From Cerioporus squamosus (Eukaryota > Basidiomycota > Agaricomycetes > Polyporales > Polyporaceae), in NCBI GenBank assembly GCA_022592435.1, contig JABYQS010000059.1:62001-126000 (forward strand): 64,000 nt of DNA, given 5' to 3'. The notes below the pieces were generated by a model. It was given only the letters and a program-made list of their open reading frames with translations. It searched no databases and was not told the origin of the DNA. Of the stretch, positions 50,615 through 62,227 are shown one piece after another; positions within the stretch are counted from its first letter, which is position 1; each line of letters starts with the position of its first letter. The position numbers and the translations under genes were made by a program.

Positions 50615-51478
50615 ATGCCCGGGACTGGCGAGAGTGCCCCATGCGCCACCGATACCCTCCGCCTTCATCGAATCCCATACACCTACTGGTACGAGTACGC
50701 TCTCCGCCATTACGGCTCAAAAACCATCGTATTCTCCCTCTATCTCCTTGTCAACTCCGTCCGCGACGCGAAGACGTGCCTGGAATCCGCCGGTTGGACC
50801 TCGGGCAACGTCCCGATGTACACGCTGCAATACCACGACCCCGCCACCGACGAGCAGGCAGTCCTAGAGTACCCTGGCGTCCAGGGCTCGACCGTAGTTC
50901 TCATGTGTGCGCGCACCTGGACGGGAATCACGCCGTCCGACGCAGCAGAGGACGCCGCGCACTACCCCGCCCTGCTGGCGCTGTACACCGCGCTCGCGCA
51001 GCGTTCGCTCGACACCGACACCGACGCGCACCGGCGCTACCTGCAGCTCCAGCTCGGGTACCTCCACATGGACTGCCCCGCGGTCGCCACCCCGGGCTTC
51101 CTCGCGTCCCTGCCGCCCGACATCCAGCAGCTCCACGTCGACTTTCTCTCGAACGACATGCGCATGGGTACCGCGCGGACGCTCGCGCACGAGCGCGACA
51201 TCAGGGACCGTGCACGGCGGGGCGAGTGGACGCTCATGCCCCAGGGATCGGTCGAGCTTGGCGGGACCCCGGTGGATCACGAACTCGAAGCCAAGTGGGC
51301 TGCCGAGGCCATAGAGCGGGTCCGCGCATTGTATCCCGATGCGGGCACAGACGAGGGCGAGCACGGTGAAGAAGACGAAGGCGAGGACGGCGAGGAAGGG
51401 GAATGCGGGGACGGCTGCGCATCCCAGCTCGTGCAATCGGTCACAGATCGCGACACAGAGCCGGGTAGACGAGGCTAG
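50615..51478 (+). CDS. Hypothetical protein with acidic C-terminus
   Basis: The single exon from ATG 50615 (MPGTGESAPC) encodes 287 residues; a splice acceptor CTCCAG lies one base before this ATG, so upstream coding is unlikely. It has an apparently folded first part (YWYEYALRHYGSKTIVFSLY, DAKTCLESAGWTSG) and helical stretches (RRYLQLQLGYLHMDC). It ends in a run of Glu/Asp/Gly (EDEGEDGEEGECGDG). No domain, signal peptide or membrane segment was recognised. Codon use is strongly GC-biased, like the conserved genes nearby, which supports coding. Confidence 0.65.
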   Translation: MPGTGESAPCATDTLRLHRIPYTYWYEYALRHYGSKTIVFSLYLLVNSVRDAKTCLESAGWTSGNVPMYTLQYHDPATDEQAVLEYPGVQGSTVVLMCARTWTGITPSDAAEDAAHYPALLALYTALAQRSLDTDTDAHRRYLQLQLGYLHMDCPAVATPGFLASLPPDIQQLHVDFLSNDMRMGTARTLAHERDIRDRARRGEWTLMPQGSVELGGTPVDHELEAKWAAEAIERVRALYPDAGTDEGEHGEEDEGEDGEEGECGDGCASQLVQSVTDRDTEPGRRG

Positions 51479-51884
51479 CTTGTCGTGCTGTGCTTCTGGC
51501 TACTTGAGGATGTCAGGTGTGCGCGAGACGGTCGCTCGCAATGTTTGAATTCCTGTTGCCTGACGACAGTATGTCGTCACTCTGAAGGTCGGAAGTGAGT
51601 GCCTATTGATCTCGACTGTTGTGACCCGACAATGCGAGCGCAGGCCTCGCTTGCTTGCCCGAATTCGTAGTCAGCATGTTAACCTTGGATTCAGAATATT
51701 ATGGCCCTCACAAATCACGACAATAGCTTCTAGTTCGTTTGATTAAACTGCTGCACTGTACACAAACCTACACCCGCACGACATATGCACACGTACGTAT
51801 CTCCAAACACTCCAGCCTGAGCACGACAGGAAGCCTGCCCGACCGAAGACTCCAGTATGGTATTGACCTGGTCACACACCCTCT
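51479..51884. other. Convergent intergenic region
   Basis: 406 bp between the converging 3' ends of the hypothetical gene and OLA1. Nothing was recognised. Confidence 0.4.
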
Positions 51885-54366
51885 CTACTGGCCAGCCTTC
51901 CAATACGCGATATCACCGTCGACCACTGCGGCGCGCGCAGTCCATGTCAGCACTTGGGCGGGGGAGGGGCAGAACGGAAAAACCACACTCACTCTCGTAC
52001 GTCTTGCCCTGCTGCTTGAGTTTGCCCGCCGCCTTGACGGCCGCCTCGCTCCCGTACTCGCGGAGGTCCTCGTACGACATGATCTCCCCACACACGAACT
52101 TGTTCTCAAAGTCCGAACTGCACGCGCGCATCACCGTCAGCACACCTCTCACGACAGCGCCACTCCAAGCCAGAACACTCACTGGATGACACCTGCCGCC
52201 TGCGGTGCCTTCGTCCCCCTCCGGATCGTCCACGCGCGCACCTCGTCCGGCCCACACGTAAAGTACCGAATCAGATCCAAGCTCGTATACCCCGCCGTCG
52301 TGATCTTGCCCAGCGCGCTGACCGCGCCGATCCGCTTCTCCTCCTCCGCGCGCTCCTCGTCGCTCCCCATCTGCGCGAGCCGCTCCTCGAGCGCGACCGA
52401 GAACGGGATGAGCGGGTCGCCCGGGTTGTGCTCGTCAATCCACGCCTTGATCTTCGGCAGCCACTTGTTCTTCTTGCGCACGTAGTCCCGCTCCGAGAGG
52501 TTCACCAGGTACGTCACCGGCTTCGCCGTCAGCAGCTGCAGCCCGTTCACCACGTCGACCTGCAGGGCGGGATCAGCGTGTGTGCGTGCAAGAGGGGTGC
52601 GGTGAACGGTCAGAAGAAAGATAATCTCATGGGCATAGTGGGGCGTTACTCCCGCCTCGGCGAGCTGGGTTATCGAGCCTTGGGCTCTTTGTCATCATAT
52701 AGGCGGGACAGCGCCGTGCTTGTGCGAGCGGAGTATTTACCTGGGGGATAGAGTCAGCGAACAGTCAAGCAAGTCAACGAAACATAGCAAGTCAGATGAA
52801 TCCATGATCTCATAGGCATAATGGGGCGTTACTCCCGCCGTCGACGAGCTGGGTTATCGAGCACAGGCGCTCTTTATCATCACACAAGAGCGACACGCTG
52901 AGGTACCAGCACAGATACGCGCGCACTCACCTCTTTGGCATTCCACGGGTACTTGCGCACGTCCTTGTTCTCCTTGGTGAGCACGTCGTAGATCTTCTGG
53001 ACGGTCGCGATCTCCTCCTTCTTCTGCTTGTCCGCAAGAGACGTGTTCCCGAGCGAGCGGCCAGTCTTCTTGAGGCCGTCGAGGTGCTTCTCGACCCACT
53101 CGATGTCCTTCAGACGGAGCTCGGTGGAGATGATGTCCATGTCGCGGCACGGGTCGACGTCGCCCTCGACATGGATGACCTCCGCGTCGTCGAACGCGCG
53201 CACGACCTGGAAGATGGCGTCGACGGCGCGCACGTTGGACAGGAAGGCGTTTCCGAGCCCGGCACCGGTCGACGCGCCTGCGGTGAGGCCGGCGATATCG
53301 ATGCACGTCAAGTGTGCAGGGACACGGGATGCGGGCTTGTAGGTCTCGCAGAGCCAATCGAAGCGGGGGTCCGGGACAGGGATTCGTGCTTCCTGACAAA
53401 GTCGATCAGTTACAGCGAAGACGCAGCGCATAAAAAAGCGGGAATGTGTGCGATTCGGATAAGTCTCGAAGCCAGCCGTTCTAGGGCGCGAGATGTCTCG
53501 ACCCGGGTTGCCGTCACGCCCGGCCTTGCGGGACCCACGCCGGTTGAGCTGCGACGTCTTCGCCGCCATGGACGACGAACTCGGAAGCTGCTCGCTCTGA
53601 CCGCTGCTGCCAGACCTCTCCTCAGGCCAACAATCATGGCATTGCAATACTAATTCGAGCATCGTATCATGGCCGCATGTATGCGATCCGGCTGTCCAAC
53701 TTATTCCCTTCAGGACGCGACAGAATCGGGTTCCTGTACACCCGCCTGCACAAAAGTCACCAGTACCGGACGGTTAGGAACCGATCCTTGTCTCGTGTAT
53801 GTCCCTTCTCGTTGCCTTGTTAGGACCGCCTTGACCGTCTGGGCACGCGACGGTATCGCCGTGGTGGGTTACAGTCCATGCGCGCATGCACGCAGGCCAA
53901 GGCTGCCGACGAGCCGCAAGTGCATAGATGTACTCCGGACTGTGCAGGCAGCCGGACACGCCTCCCAGGTTCGCAAAACCAGGTGTTCGAGCAGCATCGG
54001 AAGTTCTCGCCGCGGGGATGGGTTGCACAATCCGAACGACACGTGTAACCTCAAGGCAAAAGTGCGCGACATACCTCAGGGTTGATGGTAGCATACGGGA
54101 AGTTGGCCGCTTTCCCGAGGTCTGGTTTGCAATGCGTGAGCCCGAGTAAAACTCTCGCACGAACGCGGACACTGACCTGTCTTGGAGAGGACGTTGAAGA
54201 ATGACGACTTTCCTACGTTCGGCAGACCTGGCGACGCGAGAGGGTGAGGATCCAGAGAGCACAGACGCAGTAGTTGAAACAGACCTACGATACCGATCTT
54301 GAGGTTGTTTCCTGGCCGTCCGAGGAGGGTCTTCTTCTCCTGGGCGGGGGCCTTCTTGGGCGGCAT
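51885..54366 (-). CDS. OLA1: Obg-like ATPase OLA1 (YchF family)
   Basis: This is a cytosolic P-loop ATPase of the TRAFAC class that binds ribosomes and proteasome and influences stress responses. Seven exons (54366-54285, 54227-54177, 54121-54075, 53392-52931, 52559-52183, 52117-51993, 51925-51885) give exactly 394 residues, the family length. Motifs are GLPNVGKSS (P-loop), [16 protein letters not shown], the [10 protein letters not shown] switch, [27 protein letters not shown] (NxxE-type, explaining ATP over GTP preference in this family) and the TGS-like end [26 protein letters not shown]. Two introns are unusually long, 53393-54074 (682 nt) and 52560-52930 (371 nt); the latter holds a direct repeat. 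Confidence 0.97.
52623..52882. repeat. Imperfect direct repeat inside an OLA1 intron
   Basis: Copies at 52623-52698 and 52806-52882 (period about 183 bp) share GGGGCGTTACTCCCGCC, CGAGCTGGGTTATCGAGC and GCTCTTT(G/A)TCATCA with small differences. The repeat sits within the 371-nt intron and does not overlap exon sequence. Confidence 0.8.
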
Positions 54367-54751
54367 GGCTTTCTTTTTCTTTGCGCAGAGGACGCTGGAG
54401 ACGTGGATCGCGCTACGGCAGTCGCGTACAGGAAACCACGGGGGTCGGGCGGTGAAAGAAGGAGGAGGACGGGGAGAGAAGAGACTTGTCCGCGCGAGCA
54501 GCCATCGGAATCGATCAGCCTGCATCGCATTTTCACTCCGGCCGTCTTTCCCAGAAAATGCCCGGACGACTTCCGCGGAGTTCGAAATACACCCCGTTCT
54601 CGGCTACACACGCGTTCCCACGGGCCTCGGCACGGCCGGCATGCGTTCATTCGGTGCTGCGTCTGGCGAAATTGCAGGCGCCGCACGCCGAGGCAGGGCT
54701 CACTCCACACCTGCTGCGCCTTCCCTGCTCTCGACGACGACAACGACGACG
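54367..54751. promoter_or_regulatory. Shared divergent upstream region OLA1 / secreted protein
   Basis: 385 bp separate the start codons of OLA1 (minus) and the secreted protein gene (plus). Both promoters must lie here or overlap the genes. No TATA box was recognised. Confidence 0.5.
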
Positions 54752-55453
54752 ATGAGGCCATTCGCACTCGCCGCTACCATCCTCGGCCTCTGCACCCTCT
54801 ACGCACACGGCCAGACAATCACCACAATCGACGAGTGAGCGCCGCAATCCTTCCCTGCGCGAATGGAATCCGGACTGACTGGAGGTGTCCTTTCTAGGCT
54901 CGGGCAGACGGTCGTCGAGGTTATTACCGTGGATCCCCAACTCGGCGTGCCAGAGACAGAGACGCTGTGAGTAGCAGTACTCCTCGAACGCAAGCCCGCC
55001 CTGATGCATCTCGCGCCCAGGCAAACACTCACGACAACATCCACCACCTCGACAACGACCCCGGACGCTGGACAGGTAGGCCCAGTCGGCCAACCCACCA
55101 CCCCAGGCACAGGCGTCACCGTATACACCTACACCACCACCGACGCCGCAGGCACGTGCTCTGTAATACTTACTCCTTGCCCCGCTCACCCGCCCCGCCA
55201 TCCAGGTAACACGCAGGCCATCGTCGACACCTTCACACCCACCTTTGCACCCACAGCCACGGCGGGCTCCGTAACAGCCCAGCCGGGCACCATCCTCGAC
55301 TACAGCTCCTGGAAGGCCTCCGTCGGCAGCAACACCGTCGCCGTCATCACAAATGGTGCCTTCACGCGCTGGACCCTCCAGCCACGATGGCTCGCCGTTG
55401 GGTCTGCCCTCTGCGCGGGCTTCACGGGCGGTGCGTGGCTCGCGTTCGCGTAG
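54752..55453 (+). CDS. Secreted Ser/Thr-rich, probably GPI-anchored protein
   Basis: Exons 54752-54834, 54898-54966 and 55021-55453 splice in phase to 194 residues. A signal peptide (MRPFALAATILGLCTLYAHG) precedes a Thr-rich region (TLTTTSTTSTTTPDAG, YTYTTTDAAG) likely to be O-mannosylated. The C-terminus is hydrophobic (WLAVGSALCAGFTGGAWLAF) without a following charged tail, which fits a GPI signal, although a single membrane anchor is possible. Few cysteines are present (TCSVILTPC). It is probably a cell-wall or plasma-membrane surface protein; no enzyme domain is visible. Confidence 0.7.
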
Positions 55454-56201
55454 TAGACTGCGCTCGCTCTATCTTTGGAGCGGCCGCGAGCACCGCGAGA
55501 GCCATACGTATACTTGGATTACATTGACACTTCTGACACCCTTGCACGGACAAGGCGGACTTTACTCTTAGCATTCATGTAGTGACAATACCACACGCAC
55601 TGACGACTGATTCACGATCTACGCCTTGTATTCTCTTGTATACTCGCAGTTCGCTAGCTAACCTGAACTATTTCCTCTCCTGCTGCGCACAGCAGCAGCC
55701 TAAGCCTCTTGCGCACCTTCTCCGATCTCGCTGCTCGGGATGCCGAGGCTAATCCACGTGCACAATTTCCGGCATCGTGTGCCTATGCCAAGGTGAACGA
55801 GCAACATGCACGAGAGGCTGACAGTGACTTGCCCATGAGTTCGGGCAAGCGAGCGAGCCCTGAGGCCTGAACTCGCATTCTCGAGTCACACCGGCCTCGA
55901 TACTCATTCCCTCTTCTCTGTTCTAGACTCTGCAGCATGTCAGACGAGATCGCAAGTATCTATCATTTTCCTTCCCAGTACTCGACCGATTGATTGCACT
56001 CACCGTCAGCCTGCGGCAGGTGCCGACTTCGAAGGCTGGCAGTCAGCCTTGGGAGAGGCAAGCCTTAACTTCGTGCGACCCCCGCCAACCTCTCTTTCTC
56101 CCCGCTTCTACTCGCTATTGTCGCTTTCATCTTGCTCTCGTCGTTCTCATCTCGCTCTCGTCCATCACCATCGTCTAAAGTGCTCTCCACTCGCTGTCGA
56201 C
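55454..56201. other. Intergenic, nothing recognised
   Basis: 748 bp with short frames only. No repeat, RNA or promoter box was recognised. Confidence 0.4.
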
Positions 56202-57993
56202 ATGCTCTTCCTCATCCTCGCCATCCTTCTCCACGTCCATCTCACCTCGGCTCCGGACCACCCGCTCCACGGGTACGAACAGGAACTGCTGATCCTCGCA
56301 TTCCCTGCCAGTGTCCTTGCGATCATCAACGTCGTCCCCGGCCTCGCGCTCACCGGCCTCCGGTCCGTCACCAAGTCTCCCGGCATCGCACTCCCGGCTC
56401 TCTACGGCACCGCCAACGTCTTCACGACCCTCTCTGCCGTCGTCGCCCTGGGCTGCCTCCGCATCCGGGCCCTCGTCCACCGTGACAGTCATCGAGGCGT
56501 GCCGGTGCCATCCTTCGTCGACTCCTCAGCCCAGCTTGTGCAACACACCCTCCGCTGCGTCGCCATCGTCACTCTCGGGACCATCGCGAGCGTGCTGGTG
56601 CTGTGCCTGCCCGTCAACGTCGTCGCCTCCGTTCCCTGGCCCATCGTCACTCTGACCTCAGGCTGTCCGGTTTACGAGCAGCTCCTTTCGGACCAGGCGG
56701 CTGACATCTCGGAGTCGGACTCCCGGGCCGCACTCGAGGACGCCTCGTCTGCCGCGGCTGACACGCAAACCCTCCTTGCTCAGACGGAGGATGCGCTTGC
56801 GGAGCTGAAGGGTATACACGAAGTCACTTCGGGGGTTCGTACGGCGCGCGTGTCTGTCTCGCCTGCTACTGATATACCTCACAGAACAACGCTGTCGAAC
56901 TTCAGGCCACGCTTACCGCACTCGACGCAGAGGCCATCGCTGCCCGTCACGAAGCTGCCGAGGCCGAGCAGTCTGAACACATCGCCAGCGACACGATCAT
57001 CGCGGAGCAGCTCAAGGCCACCATCGAGCACCTCGAACGTGTCGCCGCCGACGGGCAGCTCACAGCCGGTCGTGCGCAAGACGCAGCCAACCTTGCCAAG
57101 TACGCGGTAACGGAGTGTCAGGTACGCCAAAGGTCCCATATACTTTGCCTTGTCTTCGCTGCTGACGCTGCTCACCTCTAGGTCAAGGCGGAGTGTCTGG
57201 AAGCCACCGTCGGCATGCAGACCTGGGAGCTCGAACAGAAGGACAAGACGCTCGAGGAGCTCCTCACGCGCGACTCGGCCAGCCACTGGGAGCACAAGAC
57301 CGCGGTCCTCGCAGCGGAGATGAAGACCCGCAACTCGGGGCGTCTCGACCACCTCACGCACCTCCGCCGTGTCAAGCTGGCGCTCATGGAGCGCTGCAAG
57401 CTGGAGGAAGAGCGCAAGGCGGCCGCAGCCGAGTCCTCATCCCTGTCCGGGTCCATGGCCCAGGCCACATCCGCCGGAGCGTACCATCGTCAAACGTCTT
57501 CCCCGTCAGCAGCGCAACCGTCATCGGCGGAAGAGCTGACTGCTGCAGGGAAGGCGCGCGACACTCGCGTGCGCTCCCCTCTTGCGCGCGAGCATATGCA
57601 TCACGCTCAGGTGGACGTGGTCATGTCGAGGGCCAAGGACCAGGACCAGGACTGGGAGCTCGCGGCCGCTCAGGAAGAGATCGCTGCTCTCAAGAAGGCC
57701 CTCCCGGCGCAGCGGTCTCCCGCCTCCCGAAGACCAAGCGCACTGTGGCCCAGCGGCAGACGTCGACTAGCACGGGACCGCTCCGCACGAAGGCGGCCAA
57801 GGAGAACATCGCACCAAGTTCTCCTTCTTCGTCGCGCGCCTCCCCACTCCGCAAGGTCGTCTCCTCGAGCCCCACCTCCTCTTCGAGGCTCCCGCGGGCG
57901 TCGACGTCTCCGAAGATGACCTCTCAGCTCCCCCGGTCATCCATTCCGAGTCTGTCGATCGCCCGTCCGCTTCCCGCCCGTCTCCCTCGATAG
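56202..57993 (+). CDS. Membrane-anchored coiled-coil protein, apparent frameshift
   Basis: Exons 56202-56822, 56885-57121 and 57182 onward join in phase. The first 170 residues contain three or four hydrophobic segments (MLFLILAILLHVHLTSA, LLILAFPASVLAIINVVPGL, ALYGTANVFTTLSAVVALG, VAIVTLGTIASVLVLCLP). Long Ala/Glu/Leu heptad-rich helices follow, typical of coiled coil (VELQATLTALDAEAIAARHE, WELEQKDKTLEELL). Near 57700-57715 the frame that reads EEIAALKKALPAQ turns into Arg/Pro nonsense, while another frame continues sensibly as SRLPKTKRTVAQRQTSTSTG ... NIAPSSPSSSR up to TAG 57991-57993. No GT-AG intron bridges this, so a small indel is likely. Function is unknown. Confidence 0.6.
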
Positions 57994-59031
57994 GCATAGG
58001 CTGGTTCCAAGGTCTCTCCGACTCTGCGGTGCTGCACTTCCACTGCTCCCTCTTCAAGCTGCTCAGTAGCGTGCCAGCCCAGGTCCCTCGACGAGGTGGC
58101 TTCCAGGCCTTCAAGTTCATCAGCGCGGTCTCACCATCGCTCCGGGCTCGTTCCTCCGAGGGTCCGTGCTGATAGGTGCTGATCCTGCATCTGGTCAAGC
58201 CACACCACCCGTCCGGCGCTGCTCCGTTTCGCGGCACCCTCTCAGGCTTCTCCTCCTTCCATGCTTCACGGCATCCTGGCCATCCTCGGCGCCGGTTTCA
58301 TTCCTCCTCCAAGTGCGCAGTTTGCGTTCATCCTCGATCCCGCTTTCTTTCCTCCTACAAGTTCTGCGAATCAAGTTCCTGGTCATCCTCGGCATCGGTC
58401 TCTCTCTCTCATTCTTGCGCATCGCTCCGGTTTCGTCATATATACCATATAACCCACATTCTCAGATAGGCCTCGGACAGCATACGGTTCGGACTCGGAT
58501 ATTACTAGAATTCGGCTTATAATAGTTCCGGCGCATATAGTTGTACAGTATAATACTTCCCCTTCTTCCTCCCCTCTAATTACCCTCCTCCATCCGTCTT
58601 CCCCGGGAGCCTCCGCCACAGTATCCTCATCCTTCCTCGATCCGTTGCATGGCCCATCCTTCCTCTCCCGGGCGACGTTCCGTTTGCATTCGTATTCAGC
58701 TTGTACAGTATGATTACCCCGTCCCCAAGAGCACGGTTATTTATATAGAAAACCTTCCACGTCTAGTTGCCAGCAGGGAATGCTCGTACTTGTATTCTCA
58801 TCGCTAGGAGTGAGTACTTGCACTTCTAACCACCGGCTGCAGCGTGTCGTCCAGCAGCAACGACAAGGAGTCGAAACCAAGTTGGATCCTGCCCGGGCCG
58901 TGAGACTGCTATATAATATGGGCGCCTGTCTGCATGCTGAGCAAGCGTGGGACAGACTCCGAGAAGGTCGGAGCCGCCTTGGACCCAAACCACATCCTCG
59001 TCAGACTCACAGCATTCATGGTAGCGCGAAC
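57994..59031. other. Intergenic, nothing recognised
   Basis: About 1 kb between the coiled-coil gene and the OPT transporter. TTGTACAGTAT occurs at 58541 and again at 58700 without further similarity. No gene is supported. Confidence 0.4.
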
Positions 59032-62000
59032 ATGAGTGTCTCTAGCTTCTTCAGGTCAGTTATACTTGGCAGAAATGAAGTATTTCGATTCACGATGCTC
59101 GAAGACGTCTTCACAGACGGACTCGCTCCGAGTCACGGTCCCCACTAGACGGCAGCCAAGCCGACTTCACCGTACGTGGAATCATATTACATGTACATAA
59201 CATGGGGTTGTAGTACTGACACTGCACCTCAATTCCCTGTAGGTCAGAGCGGTTCTCCTCGGTCTGCTTATCGGCTGCCTCCTCTGCTTCACGAACCTCT
59301 ACTTCGGCCTCCAGACCGGCTGGATAAGCATGCACGTCCGCTTCTCCCGCCGCGACACCGCTCACTCACGCCCTGTCCCTGTCTCTCGCACCACAGGATG
59401 TCCCTCCAATCCGCCCTCATTGGCTTCCTCCTCTCCCGCCTCCTCCGCAAGCCCATGTCTCCGCAGGAGAACGTCGTGCTCCAGACGACCGCCGTCGCCA
59501 CCGGGACCGTAAGCCCTCCGCCTGCCCGTTCGTGGAAAGTGGCCCGCACTGACAGCGCGCACCCGCAGATGCCCCTCGCAGCAGGCTTCGTCGGCATCCT
59601 CCCGGCGCTCGGCCTGCTTGACGAGGAGCGCGACGGCGTCCCGCCTGTGCACCTCTCCTGGCTTGCCGCCGTCGGCTGGTCCTGCGCGGTCGCCTTCTTC
59701 GGGTAGGTTCTTCGGCAGCGCACGGAGGAAGAGACTGACAGGGCCGTGTAGTGTTTTCCTTTCGCCGCCGTTGCGGAAGCAAGTGGTGAGTGCGTGCGTC
59801 CGGGACACGTCAGCGAGTTGTTCTGCTAGAGCACACCGACGAAGTCCATGCTCAATCAGGGTAGTCAAATTTAATGCGTCTCGACCTCAATTCTTGCCAT
59901 GTCGGTACGCGTCCCTTGCCCAAATCGGCGGGGCCCAACCGACTGGCGAATGGTTGTCTCTTGCGGTCGATTAGAGTCATAATCGACCTCAAGCGATCCT
60001 GACCACCGAATCGTCCATCGAATCGATGTCAGGATCGTCCGAACTTTGACTACCCCTATTGCAGTCGGACTGTGAAACGCGTCATCACTCTGTATCGCTT
60101 TGTACTCTCGCTCAGTCAAGAGCAGAGTGCTGGACGGTCATGACTCGTGAGTACATAGAAGCTCGTCACATACGATAGCACACACAATGGGTTTATGTGG
60201 TCGAGTATGTCGAGTTTCCCCGCGTACTCACCTGGCTGCTCTCAACGATTTGGCCTTGGCTATCAAATGGCAGGAAAGTTCACCAGCTAACGTCAACTCC
60301 CGAAGATCATTGAAGAACAGCTCGCATTCCCCTCAGGCACAGCGACCGGCCAGCTTATCTCTGTCCTGCACGAGATGCCGCCTCCAGACACGACCCTGCG
60401 CCACCGTCCCGCATACAACGCCCTTGCCACAGACGAAGAAGACGAGAACATCGCATACATGGGCCCCTCTCCCCTAACGCCCACGCCGACTCCCCTGGAG
60501 ACCGACGCGCTGCACGTCCCAGACGCCCCGGAAGTGGAAGTCGTCGCGGAGAAGGAGGGCTGGAGCGCCCTCACCTGGAGCTTTGCGGCCTCTGGCGCCA
60601 TGACGGTCGGTCTGCCTGTCGCGCATAAGACGGAGGAGCTGACGTCGTCACCAGCTCGCTGCGTACTTTTTCCCGGTCGTGTTCACTATCCCGCTTTTCG
60701 GGACGTACCTAGCATCCAACTGGCTCTGGTGGTTCACCCCAAGTCTGTCGTACATCGGTCAAGGCATCATCATGGGCTTCCCCACCACCCTCAGCATGAA
60801 CCTTGTACGTATTATCTCCCCGGCTACCCGACGACACTAATACACACGCGGCCCCCCAGGGTATGCTCGTTGGCTGGGGCATCCTCTCCCCGCTCTCCAA
60901 GTACTCCGGCTGGGCGCCCGGGCCCGTCGGGGACATGACCTCCGGCGCGCGCGGCTGGATCCTCTGGGTCTCGCTCGCGATCATGTGCTCCGATAGCCTC
61001 GTCTCGCTCGTCCCTGTCGTTGCAGAGATCGTCCACGCCAAGGTCTACCTGCCCCTCACCGGAGTCCGCCCCGCAGACGGGGACAAGGAGAGCAAGGAGG
61101 TCGAGTCCGACGACAGGCTCGTGCCCACCAGCTGGGTCGTCCGGGGTCTCGTGGGCAGCGTCGTCTTCGGCACCGTGCTCGTGTGGGCCGTGTTCGGCGA
61201 CGAGGGTATCAAGCCGTGGGCCACGCTCGTCGGGTTTGTCATGGGCGGACTGCTCAGCGTCCTCGGGTATGTTCTCCTCTAATATACAAGTCGCTACGCG
61301 CGCCCTTGCTGACCGTCGCGGCTGCGCAGAGTGCGGGCGTTGGGCGAGACGGACCTTAACCCGGTGAGCGGGCTCGGCAAGATCAGCCAGCTTTTCTTTG
61401 CATGGATTCAGCCGGGCAACATCGTCGCCAACATAATCGCTGGTGGCGTGGCCGAGGCCGGCGCACAGCAGTACGTGCCCCTCCTCTCTTCCCACCCACC
61501 TCGCGCTCCGCGACTCTGACAATGACTGATGGCTGACTCTCTCCTACGCTTGTCAATACGTGCAGGGCGGGCGACCTCATGCAGGACCTGAAGACGGGCC
61601 ACCTCATCCGCGCCTCGCCCCGCGCGCAGTTCTTCGGACAGCTCATCGGCTCGTGTCTTTCTATCGTGGTCACCACGACCGCCTACACGCTCTACCAACG
61701 CGCCTACGAGATCCCAGGCCCGTCGTTCCCCGCGCCCACCGCGTACGTCTGGCTGGGCCTCGCCCGTCTCCTCCGTAAGTCCATCCTCCTCCCTCCCGCC
61801 CTCTCCATCGCACAGGCAGCGCTGACGATAATCTACAACGACAGGCGACGGCGAGCTCCCAGAGAAGAGCGGGGCCTTCATGCTCGGCTTCGCCCTTCTC
61901 TTCGGGGCCGTCGCAGCGCTCAAGACACACTTCACGCGCTCCGGGCACCCATACGCCAAGTGGGTGCCCTCCGGGGTCGCATTCGCCATCGGCTTCCTCA

Positions 62001-62227
62001 ACACGCCCTCCTTCTCGCTCGCGCGCCTTGTCGGGGGCGTCGTCGAGCACGTGTACTACCGCCGCTACGGCCGCGGGGGGATCACGCTCGTCATCGTTGC
62101 GAGCGGGTTCGTGCTCGGGGAGGGCGTCGTGAGCGTCGTGAGCCTGGTGCTGAGGACGTGGGGCATCGGCGTGGCGAGCTGCGTCGGGTGCGGACATGGG
62201 ATGTGTGGGGGTTGTCCCGCGGCGTGA
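59032..62227 (+). CDS. Oligopeptide transporter, OPT family (YSL-like branch)
   Basis: This is a proton-coupled carrier of small peptides or metal chelates in the plasma or vacuolar membrane. Twelve exons (59032-59054, 59117-59171, 59243-59331, 59397-59508, 59569-59702, 59752-59785, 60306-60605, 60655-60804, 60860-61266, 61330-61470, 61566-61774, 61845-62227) give 678 residues. Typical blocks are VRAVLLGLLIGCLLCFTNLY, FGLQTGWISMMSLQSALIGF, EEQLAFPSGTATGQLISVLH, SYIGQGIIMGFPTTLSMNLG, GWGILSPLSKYSGWAPGP, KISQLFFAWIQPGNIVANII, GDLMQDLKTGHLIRASPRAQ and ALKTHFTRSGHPYAKWVPSG. Intron 3 has a GC donor (59332 GCACGT). Intron 6 is 520 nt and carries a MITE-like insertion. The C-terminus is Cys/Gly-rich (SCVGCGHGMCGGCPAA). 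The substrate cannot be told from sequence. Confidence 0.95.
59859..60055. mobile_element. MITE-like element within an OPT intron
   Basis: The 197-bp segment is bounded by an 11-bp perfect inverted repeat, GGGTAGTCAAA and TTTGACTACCC. Inside are two further palindromes, GGTCGATTA...TAATCGACC (about 59966-59989) and CGATCCTGAC...GTCAGGATCG (about 59994-60038). It lies wholly in the one over-long intron of the gene. No target-site duplication was evident, so the transposon class is uncertain. Confidence 0.55.

Noticed and set aside
60803..61522. Minus-strand frame of 232 codons within the OPT gene
   Set aside because: Antisense of OPT exons 9 and 10; composition Arg/Asp/His-rich and no homologous motif.
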